From positions 302,194-366,193 of the forward strand of contig NW_019775735.1 of NCBI RefSeq assembly GCF_001039355.2: a stretch of 64,000 nt of DNA, written 5' to 3'. The notes under the pieces were generated by a model. The model saw nothing but the letters and a program-made list of their open reading frames with translations, did no database searches and was not told the DNA's origin. The stretch is from Lingula anatina (lineage: Eukaryota; Brachiopoda; Lingulata; Lingulida; Lingulidae). Position numbers and translations under genes: made by a program. Shown here piece after piece: positions 38,091 to 50,252 of this stretch (positions are counted from its first letter, which is position 1; every line of letters starts with the position of its first letter).

Positions 38091-39216
38091 TACCCGAGGT
38101 CGATATTTTCTCCAGCAAGGTACATGATGTCATGGCAGTCTGGGTGTTTGACCAGCCAGCTAGAACTAAATTTAAGCTTATATAGAATTGGTATGAAAAA
38201 TGCTAGTGCAGGGATGTGTCGAGCAGTGATCTTGAATAATTTTTTCCAAGTGAAATTCTATTTAGCGGAAAAATCCCGGATGGGCCACGTTTAACAGACT
38301 AAGTTGACTTTTGAAATAAATAAATAAATACTAAGTAAAAAATTAAGATAAAAATAAAAAAATTTAAGGCCTCTCATTTCGCTTTCCGTTTTAAGCTCTC
38401 TGCGCTTGTCTTGACTAAGGGTTGCATCTTCTCCGGGTGACAGAACCTTTGAAGTATGTCAAATACGTTTATTGTGGACAAACCACTCTTGAACTTCTTG
38501 ACTTATACTTTGCGTAGCCGGCTAATGGATTTTAGCGGTCTAAGTCAGTCTAAGAACTTTTAAGTTTTAAGTAATAAAGTACTTCTGAAACAACGCCCAG
38601 CACATTAATATTTAAAATGACAATAAGTTAATTTCTGCTTATAATTGGGAAGCATCTGTTGACAGTACATACATAAAACATATAAATAATACTCATTATA
38701 CAGCGTTGAGTTAATGATGCCTAACAGTAAATATATAACCACAAAATTTATGTGGCAATACGAATACATACATAGATTATATATGCACGGAAAAGATGTC
38801 ATCTTTATGCTACGTTTTAGTACAATCAAATTTGTATGTTTTACCGGTATATTAGAGCTATAATTAATACATGGAACAGTTTCCATCAACTCTCTAGTAA
38901 GTAAGTGAGAACTGATGTTCATCTGAAAAATGCGTGTGCGCGGCTCTGATGTTAATTAGAATGAGCATTAACTTTTGCTCTTCCTTTTCAAATCAGTATT
39001 TGCGAAAAGTCTCGGTAAAAGGAACATGCGTTGCATTCGAGTCAAAATACCACAAAACGGCTAGTAGTCTTTGCGTCTCTTCCCCAAAATGAGTAGCATT
39101 TACACGTATAAATATATTTTTGTTTGCTTTGTGATCTTAAAATCTTTTTGTTATCCCCCATTTGATTGTGTGGAAAACTGAGCGTCCGTTCATAAATTAC
39201 ATGTAAGAGGTCTGCG

Positions 39217-39219
<3 letters not shown>

Positions 39220-39247
<28 letters not shown>
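39220..39247. repeat. (TG)n microsatellite
   Basis: 14 TG units followed by a short G run. Confidence 0.94.
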
Positions 39248-39250
<3 letters not shown>

Positions 39251-39808
39251 GGGGGTATAATACACCACCTTCATAGAAAAGAGTAGGGCCTACTCCTTCT
39301 TTTACATCACATCAGGATCAAAGACAAATGAAAAATACGTTCTACTCATACCGCTTCATTATAAAGACAGAAGTGTATTACCCGCTACTCTCTTTTATCC
39401 AATGTGCCTTTGATGAGACACGACTGGCGTGAAAATAGCCGTCATTAAGTAACGTATTATGCAAGATAACAATGGTTCGGGGCCCTTTGATCTGGGACAC
39501 CTGTACTTCACTGTATATGACTCTGCTGTTATCCGAGTTTATGTGTTTACACACACTCAGACCGGTCTAGGTCCAAATAACAAGACATGAAGATTGGGTT
39601 AATATTCATTTGAGGTTGAAGTTGCAGTCTCAAGCCCAGGACCGTATCTAAGGACCCTACCGCCCTCCTCTTTAGCAGTTCACAGTTTGGCGATGGGCGG
39701 CATGTATACTTTGTTGTTTATATATTATATTACCCTTAGTTACTATTATTGGCACTATCATCAATATTTGTAGCGATAGTAAACTCATGAAGACCTTAAC
39801 CTGTTCGG

Positions 39809-39976
39809 CAGGGGCGTATTCATAGATATTTTCTGACAGTCTTACAAATTATCTTTGTTGATCCTTTCTTCTTTTTTGACCATCTTCCAACAGAAAAAAT
39901 TCGATACCCGTCAATGTAAACTTTAAAAACTGACCGTCTTCCGGAAGACCCAGAAGATGGCCTAAATCCGCCCCTG
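39809..39976. mobile_element. MITE-like element in the Hox3 intron
   Basis: The left end CAGGGGCGTATTCATAG and the inverted right end, which reads CAGGGGCGGATTTAG on the minus strand, match at 12 of 15 positions and enclose only about 168 bases without a coding frame. This is the form of a miniature inverted-repeat transposable element derived from a DNA transposon. TTCG occurs just outside both ends and could be part of a target duplication. The superfamily is not determined. Confidence 0.55.
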
Positions 39977-41340
39977 GGCTTCGGGTTTGTCCTTGCTGTC
40001 TGAACGCGCCTTAACCATGACAATGGTTTCCCTGTGAACTATGAAAATATATACATGTATGTTCAGCCGGGATCCCTATTAATTACTCTTACTAGAAAAC
40101 TATAGTGGTTAGTAAATGCGGGGAGTGAGAAATACTGATTATAGGGAATACAGAGGCATTGCCATACCCCATTTCTCTGTCGAGGCAGGCCTTGATAATA
40201 ATAATAACAGTGGTGTTTGTCCTAATATTGATGCTTCTGTCCATCTTCTGTGCATTCTGTCCTAACAAACGAGCTTTGTAACTGTTTGCTGCACCCTTTT
40301 TATATTGATTTCGCCTTTCTGAATAGTATAACAGGAAAAAATTAGAAAAATACAGAGATCGCCTGTAAAGAGACTTACCGACTCGGTAACGGGGTTTAAA
40401 TATTCCTCAGTGTATGTATTGTATAACGGCATACAAAAAAGGAGGAAACTAAGAACTGTACATAGCTTCAACTTGCATGAACGATTAAGTGAAATAACTG
40501 GATTCCAAGTGAATTTTAAAATTCTGTTTAAAATCAATGATGCATTATATTGTCCAATCAAACTAAGATGATTTGGATATTATATTGCTGCAGCTGTTTT
40601 TATTGATGAATGCATGATCTCACTCCCCAAATTTGTTTCATAATAGTGTCATCGTTCATGCCAAAACAGTGTGAAGTATGAACGGACCAGTGGCGATTTT
40701 CCCAGTAATTGCGACAGGTGCGCTTTAACACTGTTGCGAAAGACCAATGTTCGTTTAATTTTGTTGAAAAAGTGCGAAAATATACACGGTGATATTAGGA
40801 TTCATAACTTTTGTAACACAGAATAGATAATTGGTAAAGTGGACTCCAAAGGATAATTTTATAAAAGAAATAACTAACTTAATTAAGGAGATTCAGATTG
40901 TAAATATACACTGTAAATATAAGGTGCTTGAATGTGCATTTTCAAAAAGAAAAATATATTTGCAATTCCTTGCTGTTGTTGTGAAAATTGTGCTTATTAT
41001 CAAAAAGCATTTAAAGAATCGCTTAATATGACATAATAGAATTTCCACCATTATGTATTAAATTACACTAAACAGTTTATTGTATTTTGGTCAATTAAAT
41101 TTACTTGTTTCAGTAGCACGTATTTCATTTTAATGTACATTTCATTTTTATTTTCGAGAAGTCTAGTGGAAAACTGAACATCCGGATTTATATAGAATCG
41201 AATTTATCTTATTTCGGTCGGATGCTCGATTGAAAACATATATTTTAACTAATATGTTGTTTATATAGTTATCTAATTTTTACAATAGAATGTTTATACA
41301 TTACACCTAGTAATTTTTATTTTTATTTTTTATCTTCTAG

Positions 41341-41882
41341 AATTTACTAATGGAGAACAACCGACCAAGAGAGCCAGGACGGCGTACACGAGCGCGCAGC
41401 TAGTTGAACTAGAAAAAGAGTTTCATTTTAACCGCTACTTATGTCGGCCAAGACGGATTGAAATGGCGGCATTGCTCAACCTCACAGAACGCCAGATCAA
41501 GATATGGTTTCAAAATAGACGCATGAAATTCAAAAAGGAACAGAAGCAAAAAGTCATGCTCGAAAAACAGCTTCAACATCACGCCAAAATGGAAGGCCTC
41601 CCCGGCAGCCCGACAGAAAACAAGGAGGCGCTGTCGTCGCTTCACGCATCACACCAGGTGGCGCAACAGAACAACGCTTGCGCACTGAGCGCTGCTTCTA
41701 TGAGCCAAAGTTTATCTCACTCACGGTCGCCGCTCGCGCACACTCCGCCAATGGCTGCGTCGTACCCAGTCGCGTCGCAACCCCTCTCGCACCCTTCCGT
41801 TGGTAACTGTGGTCCTTTGAACGGGGCCTCGCCTTACTCTCAGGGGACGTATCACGGTCCACCGAAACTTGCTCATTTATGA
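41341..41882 (+). CDS. Hox3: Hox3 homeobox gene, coding exon 2 (homeodomain and carboxy end)
   Basis: The acceptor is a pyrimidine-rich tract ending TCTTCTAG at 41340. Joining phase 1 from exon 1 makes codon 151 GAA (Glu) and opens directly into the homeodomain frame, so the gene model closes cleanly at 330 residues with TGA at 41880-41882. The homeodomain is residues 159-218 (41364-41543): arm KRARTAYTS, helix 1 [19 protein letters not shown], and recognition helix [15 protein letters not shown] with Trp48, Phe49, Asn51 and Arg53 intact. [15 protein letters not shown] and NRYLCRPRR are diagnostic of group 3; Antp-type proteins have different residues there. The 112-residue tail is rich in Ser, His, Gln and Pro and ends PPKLAHL, matching the conserved PKLTHL end of vertebrate group 3 proteins. 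Total length is shorter than the roughly 400-450 residues of vertebrate Hox3. No frameshift or missing key residue is seen. Confidence 0.96.
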
Positions 41883-42500
41883 CTAGAACAGGCACCCAAT
41901 GCGCAAATGCCGTGGCACCAAACAGTTACTTAAAAGATGTCAGAACACAAGTACTTAAAGTTGAAAAAACAGGCATTAAAATATCGACAATATTGCGCAG
42001 GTGCGTCAAAGACAAGAAAGCGAGAAGATTGAACTCGATATGTATTCCATCGTCGTGTTAAAATATGATAATTAGGTGGTGTCCTTTGGGCAAATCCGAA
42101 TCTTTTTTACAGTGGCCAAATTGGTGGTTTTTGTTCATAGACCTGACAGTATTTATATATAAAAAATGACAGGGGTTCCATGGTTCAAGCACCACTTAAT
42201 GAGAGGCTACTAAGTACTGTCTGTATACACCAGTGAGCAGCGCATGCGTCAGAACGCATTTCTTCTATGATAATACAGTGATGTTGTTCTCGTCAGTGTT
42301 CTATTTATTAAATTTTACCAATTAGGTGGATATTGTATACGTGTACTTTTCCTTATTGTAAATAGTAGGCTACGTGTTAGATATGATTGTACAGCATTCA
42401 TTGGCGGGTTTCGATCTCTGACCTTTAACGATTTCACGAGAAGTACTTAAGCATTTTATAAAAATATTCTGTTGCAATCGTATTGATTTTGTTCATGCAT
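41883..42500 (+). other. Probable Hox3 3' UTR start
   Basis: Sequence directly after the Hox3 stop. No canonical AATAAA occurs in the first couple of kilobases, but the variant ATTAAA is present at 41975-41980 and 42307-42312. AATAAA first appears near 44.7-45.0 kb. The true polyadenylation site cannot be decided from sequence. Confidence 0.3.
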
Positions 42501-42511
42501 TATTGTAGCAA

Positions 42512-42767
42512 TGGCGGATCCAGTGCACAAAGGGAACGTTTCTCTCCTTTATCTTCTGCGACAGACCCTCCACCCTCTCCCCCCCCCAAAAAAAAAAATG
42601 TATATTTAACATTGCCAGCGAAACTAGACAACAGATAGCATTTTAGTTTCCTCACTTGCGTCTACATGATATAATAAGAAATCTTTCGTATATCGTTTTA
42701 TAAAGTGTATTATTCTTGTATAATTTTTGTTACGATACCCAATTCCAAGCAATGCCTGGATCCACCA
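42512..42767. mobile_element. MITE-like element just downstream of Hox3
   Basis: The left end is TGGCGGATCCAG (42512-42523). The right end, CTGGATCCACCA (42756-42767), reads TGGTGGATCCAG on the other strand, an 11 of 12 match. The 256-base body is non-coding and includes C and A homopolymers. The GGATCCAG-type ends resemble those of the elements at 39809 and 46951. It may lie within or just beyond the Hox3 3' UTR. Confidence 0.55.
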
Positions 42768-45700
42768 GTATCTTCTAAAAATTGTTTAAAATAGCTAGTG
42801 TGTTTTTGCGGATAAAATGGCGTTTCTAGTGCAAACATTTCAGAAAGTAAGCTAAATTCATACTCTCAGTCGATATAATGTTTGTAGTAAGTTTATGTAC
42901 CAAAAGGTATCAAACCATCTTTATTTCATAATATCATCATGTGTGTCCCAGTGTCAGGCAAACAGATAATTTAACTTAGCCATTAAGGGGCTCTGTCTTC
43001 ATGATTAACATAACACCGCACATGTTTAGTTGCTTAGACTTGATAAAACAACACAGATAAAAGGAAAGATATTGTAATAGCCATGTTTTACATTTCCACT
43101 TACATGATACAATTTCAAAGGCAATGTTTTTCTTTTCTTGAACGTTGCAATTTCACGAGTTTAAACATGTTGAACATGTGTTACGACATACCAGATGGGC
43201 AAACGTCATGTTAGTCAGTCTAGCTAATGTTTTTTGCGTGTGCGTGAAATCGCCTTCTCTTACCATTAGCATGCCATCATTATTTGCCAGTTTCACATTA
43301 GTTTACATTATAAACACGCTGAAATCTTTGTTACTGTTATACTATTATACATATGAACGGATTACAAATAACTCCTCCAGGAATTTTTACGTTTAGCAAC
43401 ATCGACAATAAGCACTAGTTGCTTTGTTTTTATTTATTATGAAAACCGTTTTCGTCTCAACAATAGATTTGGAATTGACTTGATACTGTCCCTACGAAAT
43501 TAAGAGGCATCACAAATGCCGGTTTATGATTATTTTCTCATCAAACTTAAAATTATATTTAATAGTTAGCGTTATCAACCAATAATACGGCAGACATGAA
43601 ACTATGGAAATATTTAAAGTTCTGTTTCTCACTTGCCACAATGCATTTTTCTAATTCTCTGTACACTGTATTTGGTAATATTGCTATTGCTGTTATTTCT
43701 CATGTTTTGTGTGAAATCCAAGTGCCATTAGTTCTTAAGCTGCAATGATTTTTTTTTCTGCAGAGAGGTATGTCATCCTCATCGTATCATAATTTTCATC
43801 ATTTTAATAGACCACCCCGGTTTGCTGTAGTATCAATGACGCCTACTACTGCCCTTTAACTTCTGACTATATTTTTCTCAAAATGCAACAAGGCCAACTC
43901 ATCAATCAAATGACCAATCGCCGTGTGTTTTCAGAGGCACATGAAATGTTTGCGTGACTTTGTGCAGTATAGTAACACTGATGTTTTTCCTTCGTCCTTT
44001 GAGGTGGAGTGTCAGATAGTCCGTGGAGATAAAAACACACTTTCATCATAACACACCCCTATGAAACAATGCATTGCCTTTTTGACCATACACCAACAAG
44101 TAGGTCAAGGCCTCTATACTGTGTGTATATATATAACGATAAAAGCCTATTAATGGGACGGCATTGTACACCTAATACCTCAATTGCAGATACTGGAGTT
44201 TAATAGCCCTCACCACACCCTGTTTATTATAGAACTAGTAAGCACTATTCTGGTTATGTTTTGTTAAATGTCATTGTAACCATCTACAACCTCCCTATCA
44301 CTTTTTTATCATTGGTAAATGAGAATTTCAAAAATAATTGCAGCCCATCTTTCGTGCGTCATAAAAGAGGTCAAGGATCCAGAGCATAGTGTACACTGAG
44401 GTGCTTAAGTTCCTAATGTTAAGTTTCTATCTTGACAAACAGAGTTTGAACAGTGACTCTTGCTTGGTAAGTGGTCATGGATGGGTGGGTTGATGATCCG
44501 AGTCAAAAAATAGTAATAACAATATTCAGCGTTCTCTGCACATTGCCCCGAATCACTAAACGGTGCGTTTTTCTTTTGAGAAAGCGACTGTTTTTGAAAA
44601 ATTGGGTATTTTTAGTTTTTGTTTTGTACAAGGCCCACAGGCAAGCGCTTTTACAACGGTAGGCGTGTTATGTTGCATTTTGCCAAATCATCGAATACTG
44701 ATACTAAAAGTTGGTAAATAAACGAATTACCAACTTGTTTTGTATATATAATTTGTTTAATTCATTAGGCTTTAGATGAAATAATGCAGGCAAATCATCT
44801 GTATGGCTCTGTGAATACACTTTAACCCATCTCACTGTTCAGCTAGCTTTTCTTACATGTCTTTACATGTTTTTGAATAAAATATCTCTAGGTCGGGTTT
44901 GAAGTGTACATAGTCAAATACTGTAAGTGTAATATGTACCCGTCTTCATGTCACTGCTGTTCCTTTAGTCTGGAATTTCCATTGAAAATAAATGTCGTCT
45001 AATATTATTTGGTTTTTGGATTTCTCTATGTCCATTTAATTTAAAGCTAATCAATTATGTTTAATTAAATCTAACAAGTTGAAACAAATACTCAAATGTT
45101 CTATTTATCTATTAAAAAGTTAAGTTTATACTGCTATTTATTTAATATACATTTTGAAACACGAAACAGAATTATTTCAAAATAATTTTTAAAGAAGAAG
45201 TTCAACTTGTTAAGCAAATAATGAAATGCATAAATATTGATGAACGCCAAACTCACTAAAAGTAAACTGTGTTTGGTGTGAAAAAATTGGAGAAATGCAA
45301 CATAATTCCCAATAGAGAGCGGCACCGTCATTTGTTGTTGTACGCAGGCATCCAGTTATTGATCGATAGATGGCAGTAATGTAGTTTTATTTTCTTATTT
45401 GTCCATGATGAAATTTTTATAGCCTCGAACCGGGTTTGACAGGACAGACGAAACTGAATATAAATATTTTCAGTATATATGCATTGCACATTCGTTCTAA
45501 ACAAGCCTAGATTAAACTAATAGTGAGAAGTCATAAAATGCCCAACAAAACACTAAAAGCAGCAGTCGCCTATTTTAGCATGTGCATATTATAGTACTGT
45601 TGGTGGGCATGATTGTGAGAATTTAACACAAATGCAGTAAAAAAATGTGATATTGTCAGTGCGACAGAGGAGCGTCTTTTGAAAAATAAGCAAATAGACA

Positions 45701-46729
45701 AAAAAAGTTATTCTGTATTTTTCAAGAGAGACTGAAGTCAGGACAGCATAGGCAATGAACAAGATACATTATGTTGACACGTATCTCTATCATTGACCAT
45801 AGTTTTTACAAATTCTACAAAAACCAGTTTCGGTAACCTTAAACTATTATATGCTATTTGCAGTTATATGAATACTTCGCTATTTACAGCTTAATTTGGC
45901 TTTAACAAGACATGATAAGAACAAAAAGGTACATAACAGCACGTTTGAAATTGTATCTTTAAAGGATACTGAATGTCCGTCCATGTCGTTTATTTAACAA
46001 TACATGACGCTGCACAAGATTTTCATATCCTCAATAATTCACGTCTAGAATAATCGTCGCTTGCAATGTTGTTGCTAAAGCACACAAAGACATGAGTATT
46101 GAAACGATGGAAACCATTTTGCCCTGGATTTTCGACTTTGCTGGGGTCGACCACCCCCTAGCAAAATATTGCAGTTCAATTTCCTTTGTAATATCACATT
46201 ACAACCTTGGTGAAAAAATATTCTTTCTTGGTCACGGTTGTATGGTCCAACAAAAAGGAGGAGTTCCCACCAAACTACAACAATAAGTCCTGAACAATTT
46301 TACCTTTTCACGAGGGAGTCGGTTTCACTGAAACTGCCAAAAAGATGCTAAACAAATCGTCAGAAAAGAAAACAATTTTTCACATATTTTGACACCAAAG
46401 CGCATTGGAAAGAAATGTTCCATTAAATTCAGACAAACATTTTACCTCCAAGGTTTAAGAATTGTGTAGTAATTGTTCGCATGAGATTGAATAGGTTACA
46501 AAATATTTGGAAAGATAAATGTATTCCATCGCTCAGTTGAATGGATCTCATTCTAACAACATTTCAAGTTTATAATTTCATTAAGCTTGGCATGCAAGGG
46601 ATTTCAAATGCCATCACACGTGATATAATGCTTCTGATGTATAATTTCTATTTTGCGATGATTTTTTTTGCAAAAGTGATCATAACTGGTCTGTCCAGGG
46701 TAGCTAGTATGGGAAACCCAAACTATTTC

Positions 46730-46767
46730 TTTATTTATTTGTTTATTTGTTTGTTTGTTTGTTTGTT
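46730..46767. repeat. (TTTA)/(TTTG) tetranucleotide repeat
   Basis: TTTA units passing into TTTG units. Confidence 0.88.
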
Positions 46768-46950
46768 CATTCTCCTCCCACTTCCAGAGGGAAGGGTACT
46801 GAAGAATAAAGTGCCATTTGTTACATCTTTCCTCTGAGGTCTCTACAGCGATTCTTTTCCTTCCCATCTTATCAGTTTCTTCTCGTAGGGGGTTGGGAGT
46901 TCAATGCGCCAAGTTTATTTGTTCAGTGGAGCGGACCACCTGCCTCTGGC

Positions 46951-47196
46951 ATTGGCGGATTTGGAAGGGGGGGTTAGGTGGGTCCTCCCCTTCGATTTAT
47001 GAAAAAATCAGACCAATAGTCCCTACTTGAATTTAGAATTTTTACTAGTTAAATTATGGTTCTAAACCGACCCAATTGGCATCGTCCGCCCTCTAACATA
47101 TCACATTTTTTCGGGACCCCACAGCAAAGGGGAGGAGGAGGTGAGGGTCAGCTTTGCATCTGCGGACCCCCTTTCAAATAATCCTGGATTCGCCCC
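46951..47196. mobile_element. Possible degenerate MITE-like element
   Basis: The left end ATTGGCGGATTTGG and right end GGATTCGCCCCTG (minus strand CAGGGGCGAATCC) are loosely inverted around a GC-rich body with G and C runs. The ends belong to the same GGCGGATCC-like type as the two clearer elements, but the match is weaker (about 7 of 11). Confidence 0.38.
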
Positions 47197-47874
47197 TGCC
47201 CTGGGGTCTGCTTATTAATGAACCGGTTGCATTTTTTGTGTCCCAGTTCTTACTATATAATGCACCGTCATATAGGAGGTTTTCAAAAAACTGTTGCTGA
47301 CACAGCCAAGAATGACGATGTTTATTGGAAGTGCTCAAAACCGGATGCAATATGGCATCGCTCATCACTCATCACTCGTGATCATTCAGTTATTACGCTT
47401 GGACATCGTTTACCTTTTATTTCATTAAATGTTATCGTGATTTTGACAAAATGATAAATAATTTGCCAGCTAGCTAATGGATATGCTCGGACAAGGGTCT
47501 TCTTCTTGATACTCATGCATGCGAAAACAGCGGTTGATGAAAAGTAAACGATGTAAAACAAACATAAATAATGTCTTAATGGGCTGGTTTTAGATACGTA
47601 ATAATTATGATTTAATAGATTGTGTAAAAAGTGGATTTGGAGTTCTTATAATGCAACACCTAGCAGCATGCAACTTGGTACAAGTAAACGCACGTGAATG
47701 AGATGCTCCTTTTTTGTTTTTGGTCAAATAATTAATAGCGATTATTACCATGCGAAAAGAACCATTTTAAAAGATGCCTTTCATTAGAGTGATGCTGAAA
47801 AAACGACATCTGTCCTCAGTAAAAAGAGTGTTAAAATTAAAGACACACAAAAAATGACAACCGTTCTTTATGAG

Positions 47875-47884
47875 AGATTGACAG
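47875..47884 (+). promoter_or_regulatory. Near-consensus PBX-MEIS site
   Basis: AGATTGACAG, one base from TGATTGACAG, followed closely by GAGTCAC. It lies 6 kb downstream of Hox3 in a stretch (about 47850-48130) richer in CG dinucleotides. Weak on its own. Confidence 0.2.
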
Positions 47885-49310
47885 CTAACGAATGAGTCAC
47901 AGCTCGCAATTTTCTCAGCCCCCATGAGCAACAAAGCAGGGATGTGCGAGACAAAAACGATTACAAGTTTTCAAACTACCGTCACCTCTTGCTTATATTT
48001 GAACCTCACAAAATTTATCATTGGTTTCGTCACGCAAGACACGCTAACGGCGTCGACACCTGAAGACTGACGCGTTTTGTAATAGCTGTGACGCAAACTA
48101 TGAAACATGCTATTGCGCCTGTCCGTCTAAGTGAAACGTTTTTCTTGTCAAAATTACTGAACGGTCCATAAACTCTCGTGGGTAAAAATGATGATCTAAG
48201 GAGTTATTTTCACTATTGTAAGCGAATGTGAATATCTAACCAGTTACCTGGCATAAGGCGTTTTTCAGAGAGCCTGTTTGAATTTTTTCTTGTGACCTTT
48301 TTGTTAACGGTCGTGACGTAAACACAACTTCCTACTATTACACGTAGACACATGTATATTTTAACACAGTTTCGTCGAAAAAAAAAAACTTCTCCAAGGT
48401 TGTTGAACGTTTCCAAAGAACCCCTGGAAATCGTTTGTAGCGATAATGATAGCTCTCTTGTCAAGAAGATGTATTAGACTCGGACGTCTTACCTGTTTAT
48501 TTCCGCCTTCTAGCTTGTACCTGGTGTTTCAATAGTCAAAGTTATTAGGAATTACACGTGTCCATATTACTTGACAAATATCCGTCTAGCCGCGAAAACC
48601 GCACATCTGAAATGCCATTATTTTCTCCTATGTAAATGCCATTGGTTCTATTTTAACAATATTAAGTATAAGTACATATATTTCAGTGAGCTTTGTAATA
48701 GTTTTGTTTGTATTTTTCTAACTCAATCGTGCTTACGTGTGTTTCAAAGGAGTGCAACATCTTTTGAATAATCTAAAACGGTCGGATTACGTACTCTGAT
48801 CAAAAGCCTTGCTCAAAAATAAACCTCTTAAATGCACAAGGCAACATAAAAATACAGTTCATGTATACTATCGTTAAAACGCATAGGACGATTTTGCTGT
48901 TTTAAAATAAAGCAATTATAACGATTGGTTGTTAAAAGATAACAGCGTTGCATAAAACAAATTACTGTGCTGTGTTTCATAATGGCATGGATTGCTGTGC
49001 ACGGGTTTCAAAACTGCAGGGGATCTACAAAACGTGACTTAGTCTTTTTTAGGGGGAAGATCAAAACACATTTTGCAAAAGTTCTAATTTAGTATTTGAT
49101 ACAAATATTTTGGCCCTGCATAAAACATGTTTATACATCTATGTCAGTGTTTAACAATAACTTTATTTTATATCATTACATGAGTTGAGCTGGTGTCTGA
49201 ACAAGAGGACGTGAGAGGGAAAGTTCAAGGAATAACTGTGTCAAATGTAATAATAAATATAGAAAATAATAAAATAATAAGAATAAAAATAGGGAATGGT
49301 AGTTGAAAAC

Positions 49311-49331
49311 TTTTTTTTGGGGGGGGGGGGG
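49311..49331. repeat. Poly-T / poly-G run
   Basis: Eight T then 13 G. Confidence 0.9.
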
Positions 49332-50002
49332 CGCCTAAACCGTGTCATTTGATGTTGGAGTAATATTGCTTCAATCGGTCTGATGCACGTAGACTGAGAT
49401 CACGACTACAGTACTTCAAAAGATAAGTTGCAACAATGAAATGCTACAAAAGAAAATGAACACAAAAACTACACCCACCACCCAGCACTTGTTAATATAA
49501 AACAACGTTGTCCGAACGCCCTCAGAGCAGCTGCAAGTGCACACGTTTTCGTTTCAAAGACAGAGGCAAGCAAGAGACAGTCAACGAAGGGATGTAACGT
49601 TACACTACCCGCGCATGGTATAGACAACCTGCAACTCTCACGTAGGTCTCCGCCTAGAAACAACGGCACAACAACGCACGCGCGTGTAATGACCTACGTC
49701 TAGCTACTACCCAATTCTGACAACAGTGTGTATTATTGTGTGAATTATATTTCCTTTTTCAAGGAGTTCTTTCCCTCGGCCTTTTTTTATCGTCTCGTTT
49801 TACTAGAGGTAAAAGCTAAAAGTGCTGGCCGTCATCACGTGTAGCAAAGAGTGGCACCGGTTTGTCTGAATTCAAACTGAAGGGATACTGGTCTACAGCT
49901 TATCAAGAACACATGCATGTCTCACTTTACTGAGGGTGATTTCTCTGTTGCCATCTCTGAATGTAGTCCGGTGAGGGGTGTGCATTTTTTGAGCACAAAA
50001 AG

Positions 50003-50252
50003 AGATATATAAAAAAGGGAAAGGAAAAAACTTCAGCACAGGACCTCAACATAGGCATATTGTCGGATTCACTTACATTATTCCTCAAGTCTTTCACAGA
50101 GAGCCATCAGCCGAATTCTTCGTTTGGGTGCCTCTTTTAATTTGTCGATTTCTTCACGGACGCTGGCAGAAAACGTGGACTCTACTCATGGACGTCTATA
50201 TGCGCGTCACACTATAACTGGACATTGCCACAGTTCAGAATCCTTGGTAAGT
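50003..50252 (+). promoter_or_regulatory. Candidate TATA promoter and non-coding first exon
   Basis: GATATATAAAAAAGGG near 50003-50018 is followed by about 210 bases of mixed composition ending CCTTG before GTAAGT (donor at 50247), a full consensus donor. If used, this would start a plus-strand transcript with an untranslated first exon, for instance a distal leader exon of the next Hox gene or a non-coding RNA between Hox genes. Inference from two motifs. Confidence 0.25.

Larger units (their letters stand above)
26003..41340 (+). other. Hox3: Hox3 intron, about 15.3 kb, between hexapeptide and homeodomain
   Basis: The boundaries are GTATGT at the 5' end and a T-rich tract ending CTAG at the 3' end; phase 1. 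An intron between hexapeptide and homeodomain is the standard Hox position, but 15 kb is long for a Hox gene. No convincing coding sequence was seen inside it on either strand. It holds (CT)n at 28535, an AAATG repeat at 28924, a four-member nuclear receptor half-site cluster at 30828-30870, (AG)n at 33895, a PBX/MEIS site at 34201, several poly-C runs, a GC-richer block at 36130-37090, a diverged tandem duplication at 37800-37944 and a MITE-like element at 39809-39976. The rest is AT-rich with nothing I can name. Confidence 0.9.

Noticed and set aside
41463-41882. Internal Met of the homeodomain as a start of a separate 139-residue protein
   Set aside because: It would begin in helix 2 of the homeodomain. 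The upstream 120 bases continue in frame to the acceptor.
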